DNA from: Flavihumibacter stibioxidans
GTDB taxonomy: Bacteria > Bacteroidota > Bacteroidia > Chitinophagales > Chitinophagaceae
Direction: 5' to 3'
DNA length: 64,000 nt
NCBI RefSeq assembly: GCF_014332695.1
Contig: NZ_MBUA01000001.1
Coordinates: 806,001-870,000, forward strand
Both the position numbers and the translations under genes were made by a program. The notes below the pieces were generated by a model that was given only the letters and a program-made list of their open reading frames with translations, made no database searches and was not told the origin of the DNA. Shown in pieces: positions 9,311 through 17,811 of the stretch (within the stretch, counting starts at the first letter, position 1; the number at the start of each line of letters is the position of its first letter).

Positions 9311-10071
9311 GCAGCGGCTTCCTCTCCTTCGGTATTTTTCATCCTGCTGTGATAGTCCTTGAAAAGGCTTTCCCACCTGAGTTTCAACACCCCGAGAATT
9401 CCTTCTTTCACTATTCCTTTATGCATTTTCGACACTCCGAATTTCCGGTCTTCAAATATGATGGGAACTTCCTTTATTTTGAATCCGAGTTTCCAGGAAG
9501 CAAATTTCATTTCTATCTGGAATGCGTAACCGAGGAAACGTATGCCATCGAGATTGATGGCTTCCAGCACTTCTTTTTTATAGCAGACAAAGCCGGCGGT
9601 GGTATCCCTGACAGGCATCCAGGTGATCAGCCTGGTATAGAAACTGCCTCCTTTGGAAAGCGCGATCCTGTCCCAGGGCCAGTTCACTGTGCCTCCGCCT
9701 TTGACATACCTCGACCCGATTGCCACATCAGCCCCCCCGGTCTTGCAGGCATCATAAAGGCGTTGAAGGTCATTTGGATTATGTGAGAAATCCGCATCCA
9801 TCTCGAAAATAAAACGGTATCCTTTGGCGATTGACCATTTAAAACCGTGAATATAGGCGGTTCCGAGGCCCAACTTGCCTTTTCGCTCTTCGAGGAACAG
9901 CATGCCGGAGTATTTTGCCTGTAGTTCTTTCACTATGGATGCTGTTCCGTCCGGGGAGCCATCATCAATAACCAGCACATGAAAATCCTGATTTAAATTA
10001 AAGATTGCATGCAGAATATTGGAAATATTCTCACGCTCATTATATGTAGGTATGATGACGATTTTTTCCAA
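9307..10071 (-). CDS. Family 2 glycosyltransferase, polyprenol monophosphomannose synthase type
   Basis: A 254-residue GT-A glycosyltransferase. IIPTYNERENI at the N-terminus, DDGSPDGT near residue 37 and the metal-binding DxD in EMDADFSHNP are characteristic of DPM1-type enzymes, which transfer mannose or a related sugar from GDP-sugar to polyprenyl phosphate at the inner face of the membrane. The following GSRYVKGG and TAGFVCYKK motifs also fit. No membrane anchor is seen at the C-terminus, so it is the short form. Its last codons overlap the start of the DMT transporter gene (ATGA), suggesting one operon, although no functional link between the two is known. A TAACTTTG element lies 18 bp upstream of the start. 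Confidence 0.9.
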   Translation of the reverse strand: MEKIVIIPTYNERENISNILHAIFNLNQDFHVLVIDDGSPDGTASIVKELQAKYSGMLFLEERKGKLGLGTAYIHGFKWSIAKGYRFIFEMDADFSHNPNDLQRLYDACKTGGADVAIGSRYVKGGGTVNWPWDRIALSKGGSFYTRLITWMPVRDTTAGFVCYKKEVLEAINLDGIRFLGYAFQIEMKFASWKLGFKIKEVPIIFEDRKFGVSKMHKGIVKEGILGVLKLRWESLFKDYHSRMKNTEGEEAAA

Positions 10072-10088
10072 GCGAAAAATTTGACGCG

Positions 10089-10096
10089 CAAAGTTA
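10089..10096 (-). promoter_or_regulatory. Putative -7 promoter element for the glycosyltransferase/transporter pair
   Basis: Read on the minus strand, TAACTTTG matches TAnnTTTG exactly and sits in the 31 bp gap between the exonuclease stop (10103) and the glycosyltransferase start (10071). No good TTTG is present at the -33 position, so the promoter is tentative. Confidence 0.4.
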
Positions 10097-10102
10097 CTTT
10101 AA

Positions 10103-10873
10103 TTAGCCCTTTTTAAGTAAGGTACGATTGAGTATTTCTGTGAGTTTCTGCTTGGTATGAAGCGGGAAATCCCCTTTCATCATCCAGTCATAATACTGTG
10201 GCTCAGATTTCAGGACTTCAGTTACCGGCCGGCCTTTGTGCTTGCCGAAATTGAATACCTCCACCCCGTTGCTGAAGATGAATCGCCTTGCGAAATCGAC
10301 AACCGGTTCTTCACCAATAAATTTAATGATGGAATCAACCGTATCACCCAGTTGAGGGTAACGTTCGAGTTGCGCCTCCAGCACTTCCCAGGTTGCCTGG
10401 GCGTCCACTTCTGCACTATGTGCACCATCCAGGGCTTTATTACAATAGAACTTATAGGCTGCGCTAAGGGTACGCTGCTCCATCATGTGAAATATCTTCT
10501 GCACATCCAGCATCCTCCGGTTACCCATTTCAAAATCAAGCCCGGTGCGGAGAAACTCTTCTGCCAGCAGGGGAATGTCAAACCTGTTGGAATTATATCC
10601 TGCCAGGTCACAATTCTCCAGAAACTGTTTCAGTTCATTTCCTACCTGGCGGAAAGTGGGGGCATCTCTCACCATATCATCAGTAATACCGTGAATATCA
10701 GAGGCTCCGGCAGGAATGGGCATTTCCGGGTTGATGAGTTTTCTTTTGACTGTGCGGGACCCGTCTTTTCCTATCCTGACAATGGCGATTTCCACAATCC
10801 GGTCGGTTCCCAGGTTGGTTCCGGTGGTTTCGAGGTCTATAAATGCAATAGGTCTCTGTAATTGTAAAGGCAT
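10103..10873 (-). CDS. DEDDh 3'-5' exonuclease with ExoX-like C-terminal domain
   Basis: A 256-residue DnaQ-like exonuclease. ExoI is FIDLETTGTN (Asp and Glu metal ligands), ExoII is AGYNSNRFDIPLL and ExoIII is HSAEVDAQA, the His marking the DEDDh subclass. After residue 190 a separate small domain, with VFNFGKHKGRPV and YYDWMMKGDFP, resembles the C-terminal domain found in exodeoxyribonuclease X and related proteins. It is probably a DNA repair or proofreading accessory nuclease; it is not the DNA polymerase III epsilon subunit by context. ATG 10873 is preferred to a TTG at 10879, which would lie inside the promoter element. It has no cotranscribed upstream gene. Confidence 0.88.
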   Translation of the reverse strand: MPLQLQRPIAFIDLETTGTNLGTDRIVEIAIVRIGKDGSRTVKRKLINPEMPIPAGASDIHGITDDMVRDAPTFRQVGNELKQFLENCDLAGYNSNRFDIPLLAEEFLRTGLDFEMGNRRMLDVQKIFHMMEQRTLSAAYKFYCNKALDGAHSAEVDAQATWEVLEAQLERYPQLGDTVDSIIKFIGEEPVVDFARRFIFSNGVEVFNFGKHKGRPVTEVLKSEPQYYDWMMKGDFPLHTKQKLTEILNRTLLKKG

Positions 10874-10876
10874 GGG

Positions 10877-10905
10877 CAAATGTAAGCTTATATGTGTTTT
10901 TCAAA
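10877..10905 (-). promoter_or_regulatory. Putative promoter of the exonuclease gene
   Basis: On the minus strand TTTG (10905-10902), 17 nt, then TACATTTG (10884-10877). The -7 element ends three bases before the ATG at 10873, so the transcript would have almost no 5' leader. Confidence 0.4.
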
Positions 10906-11021
10906 GCAGCAATCCTTGCGTAAACCAATAAATTATTATTAATTTACATATCCGTAAACCCTCCAACCTGCATTTGCATTTAGGTATGCTATTTGCTGAA
11001 TGGTGAATAATAACAAAAATC

Positions 11022-11141
11022 ATGAAAAAGAAATCTTTAGTCTTATTCCTCCTTGCCGCCCTGGTTATTGGCTTTACTGCCTGTACATCAACTTCACGCA
11101 ATGGTTGCCAGGTTTCCTCAGGTATGGTTGGATATAAATAA
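11022..11141 (+). CDS. Small lipoprotein, 39 residues
   Basis: A short gene: MKKKSLVLFLLAALVIGFTAC with a charged N-terminus, a hydrophobic core and a lipobox (FTAC, Cys21), followed by only 18 mature residues rich in Ser/Thr/Gly with one further cysteine (RNGCQ) and the ending MVGYK. It stops eight bases before the ytxJ-like gene, on the same strand, so the two are probably cotranscribed. Tiny Bacteroidota lipoproteins with a conserved Gly-Cys near the end exist next to such genes, but no function is known to me. Support comes from the textbook signal peptide and the tight spacing. Confidence 0.65.
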   Translation: MKKKSLVLFLLAALVIGFTACTSTSRNGCQVSSGMVGYK

Positions 11142-11149
11142 TTGAAAAA

Positions 11150-11482
11150 ATGGATTGGATTCAATTGAATGAAACTGCGCAACTGGAAGAAATACGTCAA
11201 AAATCCTATTCGCTGCCGCAGGTGATTTTCAAACACAGTACCCGCTGTTCTATAAGTTCAATGGCTAAATCAAGGCTCGAAAGAGCTAATAATCCCGGGG
11301 GAATAGAATTCTATTATCTTGACCTGATCCGCAACCGGTCGCTTTCGAACCAGGTTGCGGAAGATTTCAAGGTATGGCATGAATCGCCACAGGTTTTATT
11401 AATAATTGATGGAGAATGCCGGTATGATGAGAGCCATACCGGAATCAGCATGGATAGCATCGTTACATCCATTGCCCGATAA
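11150..11482 (+). CDS. ytxJ: YtxJ/BrxC-like bacillithiol-system redox protein
   Basis: A 110-residue thioredoxin-fold protein. The stretch FKHSTRCSISSMA, with the redox cysteine in T-R-C-S-I-S, is the hallmark of the YtxJ (BrxC) family, monothiol proteins that take part in reversing bacillithiol mixed disulfides. YYLDLIRNRSLSNQVAEDF and SPQVLLI are also family features. No export signal, hence cytoplasmic. It follows the small lipoprotein gene by eight bases; its last 20 bases overlap the convergent gene at 11463-11852. The family implies that the organism makes bacillithiol, but no biosynthesis gene (bshA/B/C) is in the window. Confidence 0.88.
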   Translation: MDWIQLNETAQLEEIRQKSYSLPQVIFKHSTRCSISSMAKSRLERANNPGGIEFYYLDLIRNRSLSNQVAEDFKVWHESPQVLLIIDGECRYDESHTGISMDSIVTSIAR

Positions 11483-11852
11483 AATCCAGGAGCTCCTGCT
11501 TGTACTCGGAGTATAATTTTTTAAAGGTCTGTACCCTGTCGCGTACCTCTTCATGATCATCCAGTTTCATTTTTTCTGCCTGGATCTCATTGAGGCCTTT
11601 GACCTTCACTGCAAGTTCCTTTTCATGCTCGTTTACATCATGTAACAATTCGTCCAGGATTTCGCGTTGGAGGATAAATTTATTCTGGTGCTGCTCAAGT
11701 CCCGGCATCGCATCTTTAACTGTATTCTTTTTAGCCACTTCCAGTAAATACTTATCCAGGATAGAGAACTCTTCTTTAAAATACTTTAATTCACTTGCCC
11801 AAAGCTGGTGGTCAATATGAAGCTGCATAGCAGACTTTTTTACCTGATTCAT
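11463..11852 (-). CDS. Unknown coiled-coil protein, 129 residues
   Basis: Not recognised. The sequence is almost entirely charged and probably helical, with a heptad pattern from about residue 15 to 120 (ELKYFKEEFSILDKYL...LQREILDELLHDVNEHEKELAVKV) and no signal peptide or membrane segment. Such small coiled-coil proteins are common in Bacteroidota and usually lack a known role. A second in-frame ATG at residue 9 (MQLHIDHQLW) is an alternative start. The 3' end overlaps the end of the YtxJ gene by 20 bp in a tail-to-tail arrangement. Confidence 0.65.
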   Translation of the reverse strand: MNQVKKSAMQLHIDHQLWASELKYFKEEFSILDKYLLEVAKKNTVKDAMPGLEQHQNKFILQREILDELLHDVNEHEKELAVKVKGLNEIQAEKMKLDDHEEVRDRVQTFKKLYSEYKQELLDFIGQWM

Positions 11853-11935
11853 GACAATTAAGTTTACTTAAAGATCGACAGAACCAGGAGCAATGTTTCT
11901 GACCCTTGTCAAACATTCCACTGAGATTGGTCAAT

Positions 11936-12814
11936 TTAGTTACGCGAGTAATAATACAACTTCAACAAAATGGGTAAACCAGCATTTTCGCTTAGGGAAA
12001 AAAAGCCATTTTGATCGTTCCTGAATGCAATTGCCTCACCCTGCGGTTCTGCCTGAATGCTGATAATAACAGGGTCCTTCTGTAAACCGGAATAAACTGT
12101 TTCAGTTGCACTCTTCTTCCAATAATACAGGTTTGAATAGGTGCGTAAAAGAAGCTCTGTACCATCCGGAGACTGAGCGGCCCCTGTGATCCCGCCAATT
12201 TTCAACTGACCTTGTCTTTCTGCTGTATTGATGCCATTGCCTAATGAAGCAGCTTTAAGAACGAAAACCTGTGAAGGTGTTTCTTTTGTTACCAACACGA
12301 TGTCTCCGCTGTTATAATCAATGACCATCGCTTCAGTATTATGATGCATTCCGTCATCATACCGGAATTTGATTTTGTCGTACTGCTCCAGGTTTGATAC
12401 TGAAGCATCTGGTTCCGGGAACCTGTAAATAAAGTAGGTATCAAACACAGAATAATTATCTCCGGAATCAGCAATATAAAGGTATTTTTTTCCCGCAACC
12501 GGCCCTTTACCTATGGCCATATCTTCCCAATCCTGATTGGAAGCACCATGGATCTTTACCGGTGTTCCTAATTGTCCTTCATGGCTAATACTCAGTAATT
12601 CAGCCTGGTTATCCTTGTCCTGGATCAGCCAAAGAAATCCTGGCCTGGCATAGCTATCCGCCATGCCGGAAACCTCACCCGGAAAATCAGATGCCAAGAC
12701 CCTGGATACCACGTTTTGGAAGGACTTTGACTCACCTGTACTGGTTGATTTGCTGCAGCTGAAAAACAGGATACCAAAAGAGGAACAGGCAACCAGTTGT
12801 TTTAAGAGAAACAT
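11936..12814 (-). CDS. Lipoprotein with predicted beta-propeller fold, function unknown
   Basis: A 292-residue protein. The N-terminus is a lipoprotein signal (hydrophobic residues, then FFSCSKSTS, with Cys20 as the likely lipidation site). The mature region has repeated beta-strand blocks with propeller-like elements: PGFLWLIQDKDNQAELLSI, SNQDWEDMAIG, KKYLYIADSGDNY, TEAMVIDYNSGDIVLVTKE and GAAQSPDGTELLLRTYSNLY. The DWEDMAxG...YIADxGDN pair recurs in a family of bacterial proteins of unknown function related to SdiA-regulated or phytase-like propellers. No catalytic residue can be assigned. It is a single gene, divergent from the sensor kinase at 13045 with a 230 bp spacer. Confidence 0.7.
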   Translation of the reverse strand: MFLLKQLVACSSFGILFFSCSKSTSTGESKSFQNVVSRVLASDFPGEVSGMADSYARPGFLWLIQDKDNQAELLSISHEGQLGTPVKIHGASNQDWEDMAIGKGPVAGKKYLYIADSGDNYSVFDTYFIYRFPEPDASVSNLEQYDKIKFRYDDGMHHNTEAMVIDYNSGDIVLVTKETPSQVFVLKAASLGNGINTAERQGQLKIGGITGAAQSPDGTELLLRTYSNLYYWKKSATETVYSGLQKDPVIISIQAEPQGEAIAFRNDQNGFFSLSENAGLPILLKLYYYSRN

Positions 12815-13019
12815 ATACGTGAAAATAATAACTTATATATTAAAAACAAAGCCCTGCCTTTAATTCCTTAATTATGGTTTTCCGGGGTAAAGGTCGAATT
12901 ACAGCATGTGCTTTATGCAATCCAGGGTAATCAGTTGTTTTTTGAACCATCCCAAACTGAGGATCATACATAAACATGTGGTTTCCGCGGAAACAGAAGG
13001 CTATCCCTCAAAATGCCTT

Positions 13020-13027
13020 TAAATTTG
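13020..13027 (+). promoter_or_regulatory. Putative -7 promoter element of the sensor kinase gene
   Basis: TAAATTTG matches TAnnTTTG and lies 17 bp upstream of the ATG at 13045. The -33 position shows no clear TTTG, so it is a candidate only. Confidence 0.4.
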
Positions 13028-13044
13028 AGTAGATTATATCAAGC

Positions 13045-16000
13045 ATGAGGCGATCCCTTATTCAGATTTTACTTTTCCTGGCGATAGTGCCGGCAGCAAG
13101 GTCACAGGAATTTACTTTCTCCAGGTTATCCGTAACCGATGGGCTGAGTTCAAATTTTATTTACTCCGTGTGGCAGGACAGGAAAGGCTTTCTCTGGATC
13201 GGCACTGAAAATGGATTGCAACGCTATGATGGTAGCAAATTTGTCCAGTTTTACGATCATAACAGGTCTGATAACCTGCCAGCCTCTCCCATTAACCAGA
13301 TCATGGGAGATAACAATGGCAATATGTGGATCAGGATGGGAAAAAAGACAGGCATTTTCAACCCTTTGACGCTCAGCTACCGTGAAGCTCCCATTATTTC
13401 CAAAGATAAATTACCCGTTAGGTCAGAAGCTTCAATCTGGAAAAACAACGAGGGCAGGTTTTTTGTTGTCGTACAGCGTCATTCCTGCCTTCCTTACAAT
13501 GAAAAACTTCACCGTTTTGAAGAGGGTCCGCTTCCTTTCCGCCTGCCTCCAGACTGGAAACCTAACTATTTACACCAGGACAGCAGGAATGGAAATTATT
13601 GGATAGGCACCGATAGCGGGCTGGTTATGTATGATATTAAAGCCAGGACCTGGTTTACGGGTACAAATGCCGGGGATCAGCACCCTGAATTAAAAGCCTT
13701 TGCGGCCCACCGGAATGTAAGCAGTATTTGTATCGACAATAAAGGCCGCACCTGGATAAGCTTCTGGAGTTATGATCCCGGAGAAAAAGGTGGGGCCAGG
13801 ATCGTTTATTATGATCCCTCCCAAAAAAAGACTCATGATTTTTCCGCGAGGGAATTCAGTAAAAACAAGGGGTATACAGAAGTTCACCGGATCAGGTCTC
13901 TGAATAACTCCACAGTGTGGACCTACGGCCTGAACCTTTTGGCAATGGAAGACAGTGCCAACAACAGCCTGATGAGCATTACCGACCCGTTCCAGACTGA
14001 ATATGGCATCCGGTTCAAATATATCAATGACATCTTCGAAGACAATGAAAAAGTCCTTTGGGTGGCAACAGATAACGGGCTGTACGCCACGTCTGCAGAA
14101 CCTGATAAATCACATCATATCATCCTTTCTCCTTACAAGGAAGAAGCCAATATTACCAGCTTAATGGAAACCAGAGAGGGAAAGCTTTGGCTAGGTACCT
14201 GGGGAAGGGGAATTGTATCAACAGAGGATTCCATTGAAGTAAAGAATATATACAAAGCCCACCCTGCCAATGACGATTTTAAAATGGTCTGGGACCTGCA
14301 CCAGCACAGCAGAACCGGTTATATCTGGATAACCTGCCAGTCGGGGAAACTGGTTCGGTATGATCCCCGCAGGAAGATGTCAGATATGCTTCAACTGCCT
14401 GTCTTTAATAACCGGACTGTAAGGCAGGTGGCAGAAGACAAAGAAGGAAATCTCTGGTTTGGCACACAGGGCGGGGAAATTGTACAATACGGCGCGGGGA
14501 AGAGCCTTCACCCCGATTCCTTTAGATTAAAAGACAAGCTTTCGTCCATTATCAACAGGCTTTATTTTGACAAGCAGGGCCAATTATGGGTAGCAACGCA
14601 TGGCGAGGGATTACTGGTCTATGACCCCGGTTCCGGAAAGCGGGTTGCACATTATTCCGATTCAGGGAAACAAAGCAATATGTTCCAGGAAAATGTGATC
14701 AGTGACATCGTTGAACTGAATGATTCCGTAATGGCCATTGGTTCCGGCAACCTGAATCTGCTGAATAAAAAAACCGGGCATATTGAAACTATTACACTTT
14801 ATGAAGGATTACCCAGTTATAATATAACCTCGCTGCAAACAGATGGCTTTGGGCATTTGTGGATCAGCACCAAAGATGGCTTGTTCAAATACAACCCCAG
14901 AAAATCTGTCTTTACCCGGTATGACCAGCGGGATGGCCTGATAACAACCGCAAATAGCGAAACCCTTTTGAATAACAGCCTGCTGAGAAAAAATGGCCAG
15001 GTTGCTTTTGCGGGAAACCAGCAGGCGGTATTATTCGATCCGGCCTTTTTCATCAGCAAATTGGCCCCAAAGGATGTCACCATTACTGATTTCAAATTAT
15101 TTAACCGGTATCTCCCCCCGGACTCCATTTTAAGGCTTGATAAGATCAGGTTGAAACATGAGCAAAACTCTATCAGCATTTTATTCGCATCACTCAGTTA
15201 CAAACAGAGGGGTAAACTGATCTACTATTATATGCTGGAAGGTGCCGACAAAAACTGGATCCGGGATGATGGCGGATTGATAGCGAACTACAGCCTGTTA
15301 CCTCCGGGTAACTATACTTTTAAGGTCCGGTGCGAAAATGAAGAGGGTACACCATCTTCCAATATGACCCAGCTGAACATACTGATCAGGCCACCATTTT
15401 ACGGCACATGGTGGTTTATGGTCCTGATCGCAATCGTTATTGCAGGATTAACCTATCTGATCCACCGGCTCAGGATCAACAGGATCCTGGCTGTGGAAAA
15501 AGTAAGAAGACGAGTTGCCCGCGACCTGCATGATGATATGGGCTCTACACTCAGTACCATTAATATCCTGAGTGAAATGGCCAGGATGAAGATTGATACC
15601 GATACAAAAGCCAGCCGGGACTACATAGAAAAGATTAGCGATAACAGCAGCCGCATGATGGAAGCCATGGATGATATCGTCTGGAGCATCAATCCGATGA
15701 ACGATAATATGCAGAGAATAACGGCCCGCATGCGTGAGTTCGCCGCCACCGTGCTGGAGCCCAAGGGGATTGAATACAGTTTCCATGTTGATGAAAAAGT
15801 AATGGACCTGGTCCTTGACATGGAAGCCCGCCGGGATTTTTTCCTGGTTTTCAAGGAAGCGATCAACAACCTGGCAAAATACTCAATGGCAAAACAGGCT
15901 GTAATTGATATCCGGATCAGCCATGGGAAACTGCATATGAATATTAAAGACGATGGTATTGGCTTTGAAACGGAATCCGCAGATTCAGGAAATGGCCTGA

Positions 16001-16101
16001 CCAATATGAAAAAGCGTTCCGAAATGATGAAGGGCCTCCTGCGGATTATTTCGGGAAAAAATGAGGGAACACTGGTTCAACTGGAAGTGCCCCTGACATG
16101 A
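13045..16101 (+). CDS. Propeller-type sensor histidine kinase (NarL partner type)
   Basis: A 1018-residue membrane sensor. Order: signal peptide (1-20, ending ARSQ); a long periplasmic region of two-component-regulator propeller repeats (LSSNFIYSVWQDRKGFLWIGTENGLQRY and about a dozen later DxxGxLWxGT-like blades); a Y_Y_Y domain near 690-780; one transmembrane helix around 787-806; then the HisKA_3-type core with His829 in RDLHDDMGS; and a HATPase_c domain (N-box KEAINNLAKYS, G-boxes DDGIGFE and GNGLTNMKKR). It lacks fused receiver or AraC domains, so it is a classical kinase and not a hybrid one. The partner regulator starts 55 bp downstream. Related sensors respond to glycans or other extracellular ligands. 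Confidence 0.93.
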   Translation: MRRSLIQILLFLAIVPAARSQEFTFSRLSVTDGLSSNFIYSVWQDRKGFLWIGTENGLQRYDGSKFVQFYDHNRSDNLPASPINQIMGDNNGNMWIRMGKKTGIFNPLTLSYREAPIISKDKLPVRSEASIWKNNEGRFFVVVQRHSCLPYNEKLHRFEEGPLPFRLPPDWKPNYLHQDSRNGNYWIGTDSGLVMYDIKARTWFTGTNAGDQHPELKAFAAHRNVSSICIDNKGRTWISFWSYDPGEKGGARIVYYDPSQKKTHDFSAREFSKNKGYTEVHRIRSLNNSTVWTYGLNLLAMEDSANNSLMSITDPFQTEYGIRFKYINDIFEDNEKVLWVATDNGLYATSAEPDKSHHIILSPYKEEANITSLMETREGKLWLGTWGRGIVSTEDSIEVKNIYKAHPANDDFKMVWDLHQHSRTGYIWITCQSGKLVRYDPRRKMSDMLQLPVFNNRTVRQVAEDKEGNLWFGTQGGEIVQYGAGKSLHPDSFRLKDKLSSIINRLYFDKQGQLWVATHGEGLLVYDPGSGKRVAHYSDSGKQSNMFQENVISDIVELNDSVMAIGSGNLNLLNKKTGHIETITLYEGLPSYNITSLQTDGFGHLWISTKDGLFKYNPRKSVFTRYDQRDGLITTANSETLLNNSLLRKNGQVAFAGNQQAVLFDPAFFISKLAPKDVTITDFKLFNRYLPPDSILRLDKIRLKHEQNSISILFASLSYKQRGKLIYYYMLEGADKNWIRDDGGLIANYSLLPPGNYTFKVRCENEEGTPSSNMTQLNILIRPPFYGTWWFMVLIAIVIAGLTYLIHRLRINRILAVEKVRRRVARDLHDDMGSTLSTINILSEMARMKIDTDTKASRDYIEKISDNSSRMMEAMDDIVWSINPMNDNMQRITARMREFAATVLEPKGIEYSFHVDEKVMDLVLDMEARRDFFLVFKEAINNLAKYSMAKQAVIDIRISHGKLHMNIKDDGIGFETESADSGNGLTNMKKRSEMMKGLLRIISGKNEGTLVQLEVPLT

Positions 16102-16156
16102 TTATGTGATTGTGGGGGTAATCCGGTCTGCTTATTTTTGTCTTGAAAAGCAGCTT

Positions 16157-16789
16157 ATGATAAAAGTGTTGATTTATGAAGACAATCCTCAGTTAAGAGA
16201 AGGACTGACCATGCTGATCAATGGATCTGAAGGGTTTGAGGTAATGGCTTCGTTCAAGAACTGCAACAACGCAGTAGAGGAAGTGGAATCCTTCCGGCCG
16301 GATGTTATCCTGATGGACATTGACATGCCGGGAATCAACGGAATTGAAGGTTTAAAACTCATTCGCCAGGGCAACAGTGAGGTAAAGGTTCTGATGCTGA
16401 CTGTGTTCGACGATAACAGGAATGTATTTGAAGCCCTGAAAAATGGTGCAAACGGGTATCTCCTGAAAAAAACACCCCCCTCCCGTTTACTTGAGTATAT
16501 ACAGGAAGCCCATACCGGCGGAGCTCCCATGACAAGTTCAATTGCTTCACAGGTATTGAAAATGTTCTCCGAAATCCAGGCCCCTGCAAACGAAGATTAT
16601 AATCTTTCGGAAAGGGAAAAGCAGGTCTTGCAATTGCTGGTAAACGGATACAGTTACAAAATGATAGCTGCAGAAATGTTTATTTCCATTGATACGGTAA
16701 GATCGCATATCAAGAAGATCTATGAAAAACTGCATGTCAATTCAAAAAGTGAAGCAGTTGCAAAAGCTTTTAAAAATAAAATTGTCTGA
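16157..16789 (+). CDS. NarL/LuxR-family response regulator
   Basis: A 210-residue regulator. A receiver domain (1-120) has the phosphoacceptor Asp54 in ILMDIDMPG and the conserved Lys in GYLLKKT; a LuxR-type helix-turn-helix follows (LSEREKQVLQLLVNGYSYKMIAAEMFISIDTVRSHIKKIY, about 150-195). It directly follows the HisKA_3 kinase gene and is the obvious partner. The frame is open from a GTG at 16106, but ATG 16157 gives the usual MIKVLIYEDN receiver start and is chosen. The kinase-regulator pair is probably one transcript. Confidence 0.92.
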   Translation: MIKVLIYEDNPQLREGLTMLINGSEGFEVMASFKNCNNAVEEVESFRPDVILMDIDMPGINGIEGLKLIRQGNSEVKVLMLTVFDDNRNVFEALKNGANGYLLKKTPPSRLLEYIQEAHTGGAPMTSSIASQVLKMFSEIQAPANEDYNLSEREKQVLQLLVNGYSYKMIAAEMFISIDTVRSHIKKIYEKLHVNSKSEAVAKAFKNKIV

Positions 16790-16843
16790 CCATACAACGT
16801 TTTATAAACGGCAATAGTCAAACACACAGACTTATCCTTTTAT

Positions 16844-17074
16844 ATGAAGCAGGTAATATTCAAACACTTTTCACTTGCAGTGGTACTGATCCTGTTATCG
16901 GCCAGTAGCCTGTGTCCGGTCAGGGCGGAAAAATGCTTTATCATCAAAAGTTGTTCATCAACTGTTGAAATCAGGAACTTGCAGATGAATGCCAGCCAGG
17001 AACAGGAAGATGACAGCGAAGACAATCTTCCAATTATCGGCGGGGTAACGGGTATGAGCATGATTTTCCTATAA
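16844..17074 (+). CDS. Small secreted protein, 76 residues, unknown
   Basis: Not recognised. The first 28 residues look like a cleavable signal peptide (MKQVIFKHFSLAVVLILLSA...PVRA). The mature part has about 48 residues with two cysteines (EKCFIIKSC), an acidic run (EQEDDSEDN) and a hydrophobic, glycine-containing tail (IIGGVTGMSMIFL). It lies 54 bp after the response regulator gene on the same strand and might be its downstream gene. No relative is known to me, so the gene call rests on the signal peptide and position. Confidence 0.5.
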   Translation: MKQVIFKHFSLAVVLILLSASSLCPVRAEKCFIIKSCSSTVEIRNLQMNASQEQEDDSEDNLPIIGGVTGMSMIFL

Positions 17075-17083
17075 ACCAGGTAT

Positions 17084-17113
17084 AAAAAAAGCTGCTCCCG
17101 GAAAGGGAACAGC
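17084..17113 (-). terminator. Intrinsic terminator of the second NarL-type regulator
   Basis: A nine-position stem with one mismatch (GCTGCTCCC at 17091 pairing with GGGAACAGC ending 17113) and a short loop, followed on the minus strand by seven T residues (17090-17084). It starts 27 bp after the stop of the regulator gene at 17140. Confidence 0.7.
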
Positions 17114-17139
17114 CTGCATATAGGGTTTAGAGAAAATAC

Positions 17140-17811
17140 TCAGGTCTCCTGTACGAATCCCTTCTTAACGGCATACATAACCAATCCCGCCATCGACTTA
17201 GCCCCTGTTTTTGTTTTCAGCTTATCACGGATAGCTTCTACCGTACGCGGACTGATATCTACAATATCTGCAATTTCCTTGGTGGTTTTTTCTTCGCACA
17301 TCAGCTTCAGGATCCTGATTTCCTTGTCTGTCAGTTGTGCATCAGCCAGTCCATCCGGCTCCATTTTACGGGTCCGGAGACCTGTAAGCAGCGCCTTATT
17401 GGTCAGTTCATTAAAGAAGAATTCCTGCTCATAGCAGGTTTTGATGGCCTGGTATATCGTTTCTGAATCAGAATTTTTTGTCAGGTAGGAATTGGCCCCA
17501 ATCTCCATCAGCTTGGAGATCATGGAATGATCATTATGCATGGAAAGAATGATCACTTTTACATAGGGATTAATCTTCCGGATTTCAGGCAGGGTGGCAA
17601 TTCCATCCATGATGGGCATCTGGATATCAAGTAAAATAACATCCGGTTCGATGTGTTTCAGCAGGTTCAGTAATTGCATACCATTGTCTGCTTCTGCAAT
17701 CAACTCTACGTCCTTCTTGGCAGACAAAGCAGTTTTGACTCCTGCGCGAAACAGGGCATGATCATCTGCTATGGCAACTTTAATGGGATTGTTAGGGTCT
17801 GGTTTTTTCAT
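17140..17811 (-). CDS. NarL/LuxR-family response regulator, orphan
   Basis: A 223-residue regulator. The receiver domain contains the acidic pair ADDHALFRAG, phosphoacceptor Asp62 in VILLDIQMPIMDG and the Lys in NSYLTKNS; the C-terminal LuxR-type helix-turn-helix is LTDKEIRILKLMCEEKTTKEIADIVDISPRTVEAIRDKLK (about 160-200). It is not adjacent to a kinase on its own strand; the kinase at 13045 already has a regulator, so this one may answer to a kinase elsewhere. Helix three (SPRTVEAIRDKL) differs from that of the 16157 regulator, so the two are not recent duplicates. A terminator follows it and a long gene-poor spacer precedes it. Confidence 0.9.
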   Translation of the reverse strand: MKKPDPNNPIKVAIADDHALFRAGVKTALSAKKDVELIAEADNGMQLLNLLKHIEPDVILLDIQMPIMDGIATLPEIRKINPYVKVIILSMHNDHSMISKLMEIGANSYLTKNSDSETIYQAIKTCYEQEFFFNELTNKALLTGLRTRKMEPDGLADAQLTDKEIRILKLMCEEKTTKEIADIVDISPRTVEAIRDKLKTKTGAKSMAGLVMYAVKKGFVQET

